From Seiridium cupressi (taxonomy: Eukaryota > Ascomycota > Sordariomycetes > Amphisphaeriales > Sporocadaceae): a stretch of 64,000 nt of DNA. The position numbers were made by a program, and so were the translations under genes. Under the pieces are notes generated by a model that was not told the DNA's origin, did no database searches, and saw nothing but the letters and a program-made list of their open reading frames with translations. The stretch lies in NCBI GenBank assembly GCA_036674765.1, contig JARVKI010000091.1:111798-175797 (forward strand), written 5' to 3'. Positions 1-11,247 of the stretch are shown here, in pieces. The first letter of the stretch is position 1, and each line of letters opens with the position of its first letter.

Positions 1-798
1 GAGTCGGCTGGCCGGTGTAGCTTGGCTGAGGCTGTTGTGGATGCCCCTGGAGAGGGAGGTTCTGTTGCTGGTGTTGTTGGACTTGTGGTTGCGTCTGGGG
101 CTGTGTCCCAACTTTCTCGCCGCCTGCTGTTGCAACCTGTCCGTTGGATGAAGCGACCGGCGTGCAATGTAGGCCAGCCTTCCTATGCCTGTGAAGCATG
201 GCGCTGTGAATCGCGAGCGAGACGATGAAAACGACACTATACTAGGTCAGAGATGAAGTGGTCTTATAGCGGCAATTTCATGTGGACTAACAATTCTAAT
301 CCTCCCAGCCCGGCTGCGGCTGCAAGGCAGGCAGCATATATCTTGTCGGAACCGCTTAGGCTCGTTGTGTAGCAGCCGTAATAGTAATCACAAGTCGTAT
401 AGCCGTTCATAAAGGGGGCAACTTGGGCGGCAAGGAGCGCGAATGAGATGAGCCAGAAGATGACGAGGAAGATATCCAGAGACAGGACGGCCCAATAATT
501 AAATAACTTTGGGGCACCGAATTCGGCAACAATGTAATAAATGCAGCTGATTATCGTCGCGATAGCCTCCACAGGGTCAGTACATATGTGTACATTGAAG
601 GCGAATGTCACAAACCGTGAAGAGCATCAAACAGTCTCCAGAGAAGACGAGAACAGCCACGCCGAAAGCCGAGAGCCCAAGTACGACGACAGCGAGGACC
701 AGCTGGAGAATGCGGATTCCTATGAAGCCTTTTGGATAGAGCGGGAAATGTTCGCGTCCAGGACTTCGCTGGTTTGAGTATTTGTTAGACGCCTCCAT
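1..798 (-). CDS. MARVEL-domain membrane protein (3' end cut by window edge)
   Basis: Four-helix plasma-membrane protein of the fungal MARVEL family; these sit in membrane microdomains, but the function of this one is unknown. I read three exons: 798-616, 566-288 and 241 to beyond position 1. The introns are 49 nt (567-615, CTGAC branch) and 46 nt (242-287, donor GTCCAC, which is weak). The start ATG at 798 gives MEASNKYS. Hydrophobic segments follow at about residues 24-47, 62-80, 88-110 and 140-165. After the last helix comes a short basic HRHRKAG stretch and then a Gln/Pro-rich cytosolic tail, still open at position 1. The Q/P-rich tail after helix four is typical of this family, which supports both introns. 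Length seen is about 234 residues. Confidence 0.8.
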
Positions 799-3700
799 GA
801 TGAACCTTTCTTTGGGTAGAAGATTTGTTTGTAGATGGATCAAGTATATACCAAAGGAGAGCGATCAGAATACAGGAAAGGTAAACAGGGAGAATGTCGA
901 CTATTGCTCTGGGGAAGCTACAAGTCACAAGTCATCCGCGTCCAACTTATAAGGTTCCCCTCTCCTTCCTGAGACCTGACCGTTAGGCTCCTGAGTGGAA
1001 TGACCTACCTCGAAGGCTGAGCCAGGGCAGTCTTCAGCGGGGACCCAATGCCGTTATCCCTGCATGTTCATGGCGTACAAGATGCCGTTTCTGCCTTGTC
1101 TGAAGCTTGGTCTATACGCTTGACCAGGGCCAGGCCTGCAAATGCGTCAATCTAAATCAGCCTTTCAGCATGAGCCGTTTCTGAAGATAGACGCCGTACC
1201 TGCCAATAAGACATGCATGCATTTGCCAGGTCCGAACAATCAATTGGCGCATCCTTCAATATCAATAACGGGAGTACAACTCATCCCCTCGGACAGGCTA
1301 GAACCTGTCAGCTGCTGGTACATGTGCCTCGACTGGAGCGCGGAAGCGAGAGTAGCACTGGAGCCTCATTGGTGGTAAAGAAGGCGGAGTGATATGGCGA
1401 GCGCGGCAAAGTCAATACTGAGCAGCTTCCCGCATACAATGTGGATGTTCCCCATCTTTGCTGGCGCATGAGATGATGGGATGGGGAGGTATGTGGAGAT
1501 CATAGCTCGATGCGGCTGAAGCTTGGTGAAACTTTGAAGGTTGAACCCCCTTGCCAGCTGAACGAGCATGAGTGGAGCCATTGACGGGCGGAAAAGGCCC
1601 GCGGCACCGTCCCCTTCGTTGACAGCGAGGGAGAAGACATTAGATTGGACACGTTCGTCCGATTGCGCAATTGAGTTAAGAACGGACATGCAGCAGCTTT
1701 GATGCTGAAGAAAACCAGCGCTTCCGGCTATTGAGGACTCGACACTAAAGTATATCCCAAGTATGCTTAAATATTACTCTACATACAAATGCCCCAAACT
1801 CCTCTCGCCCTGTTCTCCAATCTCCCTCGAACCATATTGGACTAAGCCACATCCGGCGGAAATAGGCGAGAACTGTCAAAACATAGAACGCCAAGCCGAA
1901 TCCGGTGAGACTGTGTGCTTTGAGTGACCTGTAAATCGAAGGTTAATTCGAATGGGAACACTCCGAAACCCCACAAGCCAAAAGTGCCCCAATCGGATGG
2001 TAGGACAATTTTAAGTGACCATACATGGTAGTGATTCTCCGCCTGGTGCTAGACTTCTTCCACTTGACAATCTCTTCCTCGACAAGCCAAACGAGCGGCT
2101 TGGGGCGCTACTGAAAACGCCACGCTGCTACCACTCCTCTAGCGAATACAAGGCATGTAGGTAGGTAGGGCTGAAAAGCTGTTGTACTATGCTTGCTTTT
2201 CGGGAAGCCGGCACTTTGCTGTCTCTTTGGCCCCGTTGGTATCAGTTTTTCTTTTCCCAACCTTCTTCTTAGATCAAGCTATCCCTTGTATTTATTCTCT
2301 CATTACTTTCCGCCATCTTCATACCGCTCGACCTTGCGTCTTGGGTTCAATACTATCTTTGAGATTTATTGAATTTCTGGTATGACTTTAGTCGGACACC
2401 CTTCCCTGTTACAGAGCCCGACTTATGTCCTCTTGGATTGAATAAAGCTTCTTTTTCCACGGATGGGACGCGGACTCTCTCCGTCTTAAATCCACGACAT
2501 CACAGAGGTACTGATAACAGTGAATTTATACCCAAGTAACCGTGTGGGATGGTATTCTGGCAGTCGTCCTCTACACTTCCTATAATTGCTCGTACAGCTA
2601 CTTCAAGGTCCTTGAACTTGCAAAGCAGAGTTCGTTGTGGCTAGCACGCCGTCGGAGGCCAGCACCGTCGTGAGCTACAATCCTCAATCGCTCGAGCAGG
2701 AAGAGTATGAGCGAGAATAAAAACCGATCGTTGCAATACCAGGAGACAAGACCAGGTTGAGGCATAGAGGATAAAAGCCGATCTTGCCATTTATGTTCTA
2801 TTCAGCCAACTGGCGACAAGCAATAAGCGCCTCCCGTATATGGTGTTGGTAAGTACTTCACCTTTTAAAGGATGCCTACGGATCCTTTTCTCCGTATTCT
2901 TCATGCTTCTGTTACCACGTAGCTAGCTATTGACCTAGACTTCATCTGGACCATCTACCATCATGACCTTCCCTTGTCTATAACTCCATGCTCGTCTGAC
3001 TCAGCAACGTAATTCGAGTACTACCTGATTGAGCAGAGAAATCTATCGGTCCAGGCAAACCCGAAAGAGGCGCATCGTGACCGCACAATCTGAAGGATGA
3101 GTTCGTTGGCAAGTCTGCATGTGACGCTTTCAACATCCCTTAAATCATGGAGGCCTAAAAGTGGCTGACACCCCAATGCTCTGGTGGTTTTGAATGAACT
3201 ATCAGTGACTGACTATATGGCAGTCGTCTACGGTTGATTGGAATTCGTGATATCGAGCACAACCAGGAATCGACCCACGAGAAAACCTCCAGAAACAATT
3301 ACAAATTTGGCTGATAGAACTATGAGGCCAGCTCTAGGAAGCATAGATGCTCCACAAGATTCGTTACACTATTAACTTCCATTGCCATTCGAGTCCGACC
3401 TCGGCAACGCTACTTCACAACGTCGCAGCGAGCTGACCGATTAACGAACCGCTTGATCGCTCTTTGCATTAACAGTGGCAGATATTATACGCCTTGCCAC
3501 AGTACTTTGGCTTGAACGCAGTATTGATCATATTGGAGGTCAATTATGACACTAGACTCAGAATCGTGATACCCAACAAGTCAGAACGCAACACTGATGA
3601 TGGTTATTATTTCAATTATATTCATGCGACGTGAGCTTCATTTCGACTCGTGAGCCATGTCCTCTGTCACGCTGAACTCCAATACATGCCACAGCCACAG

Positions 3701-4087
3701 CCACCGAGATCATATCGCTATGCTCATATGATTTTTTGCTCCTTACAAAAAACCATGCCATCTTACAACAAACTCCTCCAGTTGGTATCGTCAACAGGCT
3801 GAGTCTGGCTATTCGGGCATGCCACATCTCACGGACGTTCGATGTAGTTGACAGGCCTATTCTGGACCTGTGCTCCTCATAGGTCTCCTGACGGATGGCC
3901 TCGGAAGCAGTCGAGCGATGTGGACGCGTCACGACTGACACTGCGCCGCTCGCTGACTGTGCCCACCATGAAGCTAATCATCTGTGTTTCACGGGCGATT
4001 TAGCCATTCGGATATCGTCTCGATGCTGTCGAATATCATGTCGACAGGCACATAGCGCTCTTACACACTGCACGATATGGGCATCAC
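799..4087. other. Intergenic, 3.3 kb, no supported gene
   Basis: Upstream region of the MARVEL gene and 3' side of the NBP2-like gene. Open frames here (for example 1366-1689 on the minus strand) are short, have no recognisable domain and no splice partners. A pyrimidine-rich tract ending in TTCTTCTTAG lies at about 2,225-2,272, and a GTAG repeat at 2,157-2,168. Both could belong to an untranslated exon or non-coding transcript, but nothing here proves it. Confidence 0.5.
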
Positions 4088-5686
4088 CTAAGGGGCACTC
4101 TCGGGCCCGGCTTCGTCCTCCGAGTCCGACTCTTCCACAGGTGATTTGAGCTTCTTGTCTGGCAATGTTTCCAGAGCATGCGCTCTCCCCGACATCGAAT
4201 CGCTTCGTCTAGGAATGTCCTGACTTCCTCGACTTCCCCTGCGGCCCATCCCAGACTCGAAAGATGACTGCACCGTGGGTGTGTTTGCCTGGCTTCCGCC
4301 CCGCTGGCCATGATAGTGAACCACCTGAGGAGGGGCTTGCCCAGTCTGGGACCCAAGCAGGTGCTGCGGATATCGGTTCAGGTCTGCGCTTGAGGTGGAG
4401 AAGGTCGAAACGATGGGCTGGTGGTAGCCATTGGCGCTGGCGCTCGAAGTACTAGTGGTGGGAGTATGTCCAGACTGAGTTGAAGTATGTTCCGCCTGGG
4501 TCGGAGTGCCCGAGTCGTTTGGAGATCCCGGTCCTTCCAAATGCCCAGTAAGACTGTTCATGCCGCCCTCAATATCTCGCAATAGACGCACATATTCCTC
4601 CGGCACCAGGCCGCTCTCCTGCGTCTTGGGGTCTTCCGCGACAAGCCAGCCCTGTCCGTGCCTGTAGGATACCCATATGATCTGGCCCTCCACCAGGGGC
4701 AGCTCGTTCTCGTTCTCCCGAGCAAAATCAAACAATGCCACGGCTTTGCCATGCATCTCCTCGTCTGGCGAGGTGATGGTGAACTGGTAGTCCCTGGAAT
4801 ACCGCGATTCGTCGTATGCGTGGAAGCCGGGCGAAGAGGCAGCGCTCGAGACCTCGGACTCGGACCGATAGGCAGCCTCGTGATGAGCATATTGACGTGG
4901 TCTCTGGTCCTGGAAGGAACCTTGTGTCGAATGTCGTGCCTGATTGGGCGGATAGGTTACGTACTCCCCTCCGGGGCCATTGGCCTCCCCTTCTTGGTTC
5001 ACGTAGTACCGCTCACTCCCATCTCCGCTCGTCCCAGCGTAATAGCCCCTCTCATCGTCGAAGTTGTCGGGATTGAGTACGGAAGACCCTCCACCCTGCT
5101 CGTGTGATGCGCGTTCCTTACGGTGCGGTAGAGCCGCCGAGGATGACTTGTGTTTCTTGTGACGCGAGCTGACCACTGGGCTTGCCAGATCCTCGTCTTC
5201 ACTCCACGGGGGCCCGTCGCCAAGATGAATGGCTGCTAGTTCTCCGCCCTTCCCCAGGCCACCGTCTGAGGTCCACTCCCAACCTAGCTTGCTTTCCCAA
5301 GATACCGGCGGATCCGACAACCGACGCGATTCGCTCATGGGTGTAGTCATGCCCGAAGGCGGTCTCGAGCCCTCGGGCGGAGGTCCATAGTGCATAGGAT
5401 GTGCAGGAGAATAGGCGAAGTCTCTCACGACCGTATACGTTAGGCTGGAGTGGAAGATGGGGAAGAGGTGGGAGGGCGGTCGCGAGCGTGAAGGGATGGA
5501 CCCCGTCGAGTATTGCGACAGACGATTCTTGGAGGCGTGCGACATTGGGCGCGGAAGGTTCGTGCGACGGGCCGGCGGCGATGTGATCAACGGAGGTAGA
5601 GCGGGGTGATTGGGATTCGAGGACGGCGAAGAGACTATTGGTGGGGAAGTTGCGGGTGATGAGCTCGGGGACATGATTGTAGTCAT
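4088..5686 (-). CDS. NBP2: SH3-domain adaptor, NBP2-like
   Basis: Intronless, 532 residues from the ATG at 5686 (a second ATG lies four codons on; the frame further upstream has no ATG). One SH3 domain lies at about residues 313-370, with the ALFDF core, ENENEL, the GQGWL block and GLVPEEYV. That pattern is the yeast Nbp2 type. Nbp2 bridges PP2C phosphatases to the HOG and cell-wall MAP kinase pathways and binds Nap1. Before the SH3 is a conserved fungal block (about 73-105) with FPIFHSSL, VRDFAYS and HYGPP. The rest is Ser/Pro/Thr-rich, probably disordered, with a basic KKHK patch and an acidic C-terminus. It is much longer than yeast Nbp2 (236 residues) because of these low-complexity arms, as is usual in Pezizomycotina. 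The adaptor role is inferred from the SH3 match. Confidence 0.8.
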   Translation of the reverse strand: MTTIMSPSSSPATSPPIVSSPSSNPNHPALPPLITSPPARRTNLPRPMSHASKNRLSQYSTGSIPSRSRPPSHLFPIFHSSLTYTVVRDFAYSPAHPMHYGPPPEGSRPPSGMTTPMSESRRLSDPPVSWESKLGWEWTSDGGLGKGGELAAIHLGDGPPWSEDEDLASPVVSSRHKKHKSSSAALPHRKERASHEQGGGSSVLNPDNFDDERGYYAGTSGDGSERYYVNQEGEANGPGGEYVTYPPNQARHSTQGSFQDQRPRQYAHHEAAYRSESEVSSAASSPGFHAYDESRYSRDYQFTITSPDEEMHGKAVALFDFARENENELPLVEGQIIWVSYRHGQGWLVAEDPKTQESGLVPEEYVRLLRDIEGGMNSLTGHLEGPGSPNDSGTPTQAEHTSTQSGHTPTTSTSSASANGYHQPIVSTFSTSSADLNRYPQHLLGSQTGQAPPQVVHYHGQRGGSQANTPTVQSSFESGMGRRGSRGSQDIPRRSDSMSGRAHALETLPDKKLKSPVEESDSEDEAGPESAP

Positions 5687-8600
5687 CGTTTGGTAGTGTC
5701 GGCCTACCCAGAGAATGTGTGTCCGTAGGAGAAGTGAAGCTGTGTCACCGTACGAGGGACAGCTCAAGCTTAGTGGAAGCCACGCCGCATGCGCCTTGAA
5801 CGAACTTGTCCAGCAGCCGTTCTGATGTTGCGGGCGGAGAGGCGAGACTTTGAGATGGACAGAGAGCGGGACGGCGGATAATGTCCAAAACTACAATGCG
5901 CCTTGCGCTTCGCGGGGTTCTGCGTTCGTCGAGTCGGCAACGGGTTGTCAGCATGAGGCTGATGCTATGTTTAGATCCGGTGGCCGGTCCGTAGAGGCGA
6001 GAGTCCGGCTCGGGGCAGGAGAACAGGGGAGGGGTCGTCGCAGGCGGGCGGAGCAGATGCTGGAGGATATCGCTGCGACGGCGAGAGGGAAGAAAAAAAA
6101 AAGCAGACGCAAAAAGGGCCGCGAATGCGGGTGTCAAAAATGGCGACGTTGAGATGAAGTGGGGAGGGCAGGCGCAACTGGTTTTGGTAGTAAGGATATG
6201 AAGGGCGGCAGCGGTTCAACGTCGACTGACTGAGGTCTATGCCCAAAGCCTATCCATGTCTCTGCACGAATGCGATCTAGTGCGGCTTAGGTCAGGCTTT
6301 GCACTGCGCTGAATGGCCCGTTGCACTGCGGCCAGGATGCTAATTAAGCGCGCGGTGCAGTGATCTGACTGGTCGCCCGGCGCTCATAGAAGGCCTGGAC
6401 GAGATCTTGGGGACGAGTCAGCACAGTGAACGAGGACGGGCAGCGTTTTTCTGCCGGTGACCCGGACTCTGAGTTTGCCTCTAACTTGGACTTTGGATGT
6501 CTATCACTGTGCGCAGTTTCTTCCCTCGGTTTGACCAGGCAGCGGCGCCTTTGTTTTCAAAAGCCTGACCAAAGATAAGTCCGGTGGTGCAGGCAGCGGG
6601 CACATCAGGCCAACAGCCGTTTGTCTGACTGGCTTGTTGGAACTACGTGAGACTTGGCGGCTATAAATATACACACAATAACCAACCTACATTACGGGAG
6701 GCTGTCTGTAGTCGTGTATCCGAATTCATCCTGACTTAAGGTGCTCATGGCTTGCATATTGATATGAACTACCTAGACCTCCAGGAACTCAGTTTTTCCC
6801 TCATCTGACATGGCCGCGTCGAAAGTTTGAGACGATCCGGGATTTGTGCAAGCTCACCATGCCTGTTGCGGCATTCTCTGTGTCGCCGTTTCAAGACAAG
6901 CAAAGCCGTCTGCATCACCGCAAGCGGACACCCTGATACACGCTATCTCTCTGTCAGACGAGGCTACCGTTCTGTCTGCACGTTTCTCTGGGTGCCACCT
7001 GAACCTAATCCTAATTGTAGCTTGCACACTCAAGCAGCACTTGAACAGAAGATCTCATCCGTCAGGTCCCACAGAGCTTCTCTGATACCATGCAGTGCAC
7101 TTGGCCGAAACAAGGATCTCCAAGGCAAGCCATGCCGAAAGCAAGGCAACGCAGCACTGATTATGAAATCCGTCCTTGGTAGCCCATGTCATGCCTGGGC
7201 TTTTTCGTCAAGCGTGTCGAGGCGACACGAGCAAAACCCCCCCCCGGAGATCAATTGCAGCCTGCAGCAGTTGAAGACCTCACGTGTGGCTTTTGTTTCG
7301 TGATATGCAGAGCGATTCTAGTTGCAGAAATAGAGCAGTTTAATCAATGCAGGAAACGCTAGTCGATGCCACAATAGGCACCTCTCCCCTCATCCTCGGT
7401 CGCTAAGAGATGGCTGCCAGTCGGACACCGAACCAAAGCCGCCATCTCTGGGCTAACCTCGACCTTCAAACCAAACAGACATCTCGAGGCCTGGTGGGGG
7501 AATCGAGCTTCACAACCTCAGCGGTTCATTCTCTGTTGTCAAATCCGGGGTCTTTCCAGAGGATTGGTAAGTGCGGGATCTTACATAAGGACCCGTCAGC
7601 GTGGTACAGGAACAGTAGATGACATGTCAAAGATCATCCACTAGCGGGGTAGAAGCATCAACTTCCTTGTCAGAACGGCGGTCAAGAAGCCAAAGAACCC
7701 ATGGTTATACCCTCGTGTGGTGAGAGTTCGGCCATGGATAGGGCCAAATGGTACAATGTCTTAGAATAAATCCTTGCATCGCTTGTCTATATTACTCTCG
7801 AGAAACAAAACGTCAGGTCCCAAATCTTCGAGGGTACCCACAGTCCTGGGAATCCATTGGAATAGATCGGAACAGACTCGCTACTCCCTCACTCCTGGAT
7901 CGAACTACGACACAGCATATCGTGAGTACTGCAGCTTAGAATGACCTATCACAGTCCTACCTCGAGTGCGCTGGTGCCACTACACTACTTGGAAGAGGCC
8001 GAGGAGGAATACTATATATGTAGTTACATGAGAAATGTAGAGGTCACTAAAACTAGTGCTATGGTACATTAGCTTAGCTCTGGCCATATGGTCAAGACCG
8101 CTGCAAGCCATAGGCCCTTATCGTTATCAGTAGATGAACGGGCCCATTGCAAAACGTGACCCTGCGCTGCCGATTTGGCTTTTGGTTTCACAGCTTGCAA
8201 CCGAAATCTTCTTGCCCATTCCTGAACACCAAGCGCAGCTCATACCTCAACGGAGCGCGCCAGGGCATCTTCGATTGCCATGGGATACCACACATACTCA
8301 GGAACATGAGTTCAGCAGCCGGCCAAGGGTTAATCGACTGATTGATTAAGTTTGCTTCCCTTCGCTGCATCTCATCAATCGAGCTGGTTCGCTTGGTAAG
8401 TACGCTCGCACTTCCTTGTTCCTGCTGGACCTGCCGCACCTGCAGCGCCTTGTTTGTGATGATACCTTATTGGAGCTGTCTGAACATCTATGTTGAGACT
8501 CTATATTACCTATACGCAACTTTCTGAATTCAAACCCACCAAATTTCACGCAGTCATTGCTTCCTCAACGTGTGAACTGTCCACTAACTTTCTTGCTCAA

Positions 8601-8719
8601 GGTCTTCAAATCCCGCCCCACTTATCCGGTCGGCTTTGCGAGGAGCATGCGAAAACCGCCCCATACCAACCGCTGATATCTGATTCTTGCACGGCCAACA
8701 GTCTGCGGCTGCCTCGAAA
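5687..8719. other. Divergent intergenic region, 3.0 kb, no supported gene
   Basis: Lies between the starts of the NBP2-like gene (minus) and SSU72 (plus). It contains an A10 run at 6,093-6,102, a TATAAATATA box at about 6,663-6,672 far from either start, and a C9 run at about 7,239-7,247. Open frames such as 6,827-7,303 show no domain and look random. I see no RNA gene. Confidence 0.5.
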
Positions 8720-9550
8720 ATGGACGTAGCAAATGGCCTTGCCGTGCCTCTGGCACCGGCACCGGCGCTGAATGGTGATCGACAAGACCCAGGAGGTTTC
8801 AAGCTGAAGTTCTGCACTGTTTGTGCCAGCAATCAGAACAGGTAGGCTCCTCGCCGTCGATATAGTCTCAACCTCGGCTGACATCTTGACAGGTCTATGG
8901 AAGCGCACCTGCAGCTTTCCAGAGCTCAGTACCCCGTCATCTCCTTTGGGACTGGCTCGCTGGTCAGACTTCCCGGACCGACCATCACTCAGCCCAACGT
9001 CTACCAGTTCAACAAGACGTCTTACGACAGTATGTTCAAGGAACTGCAGCAGAAAGACGAGGATCTTTACACGCGTAACGGCCTACTCAATATGCTCAAC
9101 AGAAACCGTGCTGTCAAATGGGGTCCTGAGCGTTGGCAAGACTGGCAGGTCGGCATTCCGCGACTTAATCATACTACCGACCGAGGCAGCGAAGGTACGG
9201 AAGGAGGCGTGGCCGACATTGTCTTCACTTGCGAGGAGCGTTGTTGGGATGCAGTCATTGACGACCTCCACAATCGAGGTGCTCCTCTGAATCGACCGGT
9301 CCATGTGATCAACATTGATATCAAGGATAATCATGAGGAAGCGTCCATCGGAGGAAAAGGTATCCTGGACTTGGCGGACTCTCTCAATAGGGCCGCTACG
9401 GAGGAGCGAGAGGCTGTCGGTTCCGTGATATTCGATATGGCCACTGCATCAAGCCGGGCTTCCTTCGATGAGAAGGTACCCGAGATCATCGGTGAATGGC
9501 AGGAGAGATGGCCTAACCTACCTGCCACCTGGACATTGGCTTGGTTTTAA
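8720..9550 (+). CDS. SSU72: RNA polymerase II CTD phosphatase SSU72
   Basis: Protein phosphatase that removes phosphate from Ser5/Ser7 of the RNA polymerase II C-terminal repeat and acts in the cleavage/polyadenylation factor complex at 3'-end formation and termination. Two exons, 8720-8841 and 8893-9550, separated by a 51-nt intron that splits the Arg codon of the catalytic loop. The product is 259 residues. The active-site loop CASNQNRS is a perfect CX5R(S/T) motif with Cys35 as nucleophile. It is followed by family hallmarks SFGTGS, LPGP, NVYQF, LNRNR.VKWGPE and the C-terminal WTLAWF ending. The aspartate in the TCEERCWD region matches the conserved late block. Residues 1-26 are a low-complexity extension found in filamentous fungi. 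Identification is firm. Confidence 0.96.
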
Positions 9551-11247
9551 CTAGACTGTAGCTGATGAAATGCTACTGCCGGGGTTGAAATCATCGGATC
9601 CGCTCACGCTCATGACCGCGTTTACAAGTTACTAGCTAGCCTAGAATTCACTGCCAGTAATCAATCGTGCAATACCTACGATAGTACTTGCCCTTGCTTG
9701 GTATTACCTCTACTGAGCCTCTAGGGGACGTCATGTTACCCTTGAATCAAACCTTATTGTTCGTTCGTTGATTTTGATTTATTCATCCATTCATATGTGG
9801 ACGCAAAAGACCAAGGCAAAGAAGAACGAGGAGAGGAGATCAAAAGGGTTGGGGTGAGTCGAGGAAAAGAGTAGCATGTACATCTCGGGAAAGGTCGGGC
9901 AAACAGCTACCATCGCCTTTATCTTATTCAATAGGTGGAAGTGGTAGTCACGACCCTCTCAGTCGGGCACGCAATGTGCCGTACGACAAAGTTGTCTCGA
10001 GTGGCAAGGCAACGAAACATGTATTTCAAGAGATGTAGGGTTCAAAGATATTGATAGAGATTGAAAGATAACAGGTGGTGGACACATCGATGACAGGATA
10101 GGATATTGACCTTTCCCAAGATTTGATGCCCCAGTAAACATGGAAAAATAAGTAAGAGTGAAACAACAAAATATCATTTCTCTAATTTGAATATAGTCGC
10201 GCTAAACAGTATACTTGAGGTAGGTGCGATAGGAAGTCATGAAACCTTTCTCCGTCTCTTCAATTGCCTGTGGTTCCAGCAGCGTCCAAGTCAATATTTC
10301 GATAACTCCTGCACCTTTGTACGTAATTAGCACTAATGAGTAGAATAAGCCAAACGATTCGGATTGCAGAAGATGGGATGACAATATTTTGTTGGTGGAG
10401 CAAAAAGACAATTGCTCACGGTTTCTCATACAGAATAGATGCCACCGGAGCGCGGCCATTGACAATCCATGTTTTCGTGATTTTTGGTAAATTTGTTATT
10501 GTATTTCGTGTTCAGCACCGTTTGAAATACCTAGCCATGGTTAAGATGCCTGCTTGATATCAAAGTATTCCTGCTCGTCTTAGGTATTAACAATTTGATC
10601 TTTCTGCCACCATATGGTCGAGCGAGCCCAGTCAGTCAGCAGACGAACGCAGTGCAGCAAGTCCTATCTTCATATCTGTTTCCATTAACGCAGTCGTGAT
10701 TATGCCAGGTAGCAGATGCCTCCTCTAAGGCCAAGTTCTATCATACAAAGATGCTTATAATCGTGATGCCAACCCCTGTGGCAATTGTTTACCCATCCCG
10801 CTGATCTATACACGGCTCTCAAACCTGAGCTCTAATGCTACCTAGGCCAGAGCATACAAGACCGATATCATGCAACACCCATCTCACAGCAATGCGGAAT
10901 AATAATCAAATACTCATCTTGGATGACCACGCACCACCTCTGCGACGCGAGCAGAGGTTTGCATATACATGCAAGTAAGAAGAAACAAAGACCACCGGCT
11001 AGCCGTCCTACAAAAACGTTTTGGGTCGCCCCTTTCCGCGGCTTGACAAAATCATCGTATGGGATGGTTGAATTTGAGGGAGACCATATATATAATGAGG
11101 CGTCTCTGGATATCTCGAGAGCACCTATAGAAAACACTTCGTACTGTACGGGGGTATCAAGTGCGTTGCGAGCGATCCCAGGAATTATTTACTCGAAAAG
11201 GGCGTGAGCGTCGTGAAAAGTAGTAGATGAAGGGCCCCCTGAGTTGA
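9551..11247. other. Convergent intergenic region, 1.7 kb, no supported gene
   Basis: Lies between the 3' ends of SSU72 and SPA2. It is moderately AT-rich, especially 10,140-10,560. Short open frames on both strands lack domain signals and credible splice structure. I see no gene here. Confidence 0.5.

Noticed and set aside
1366..1689. Open frame of 107 codons on the minus strand
   Set aside because: No domain, biased composition or splice partner; it looks random in a long spacer.
2182..2385. Hydrophobic open frame that could be a small membrane protein
   Set aside because: The hydrophobicity comes from a pyrimidine-rich DNA tract; no homologous pattern recognised.
6827..7303. Open frame of 158 codons on the plus strand
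   Set aside because: Cys/Arg/Ser-rich translation without any conserved pattern; no promoter in a sensible place.
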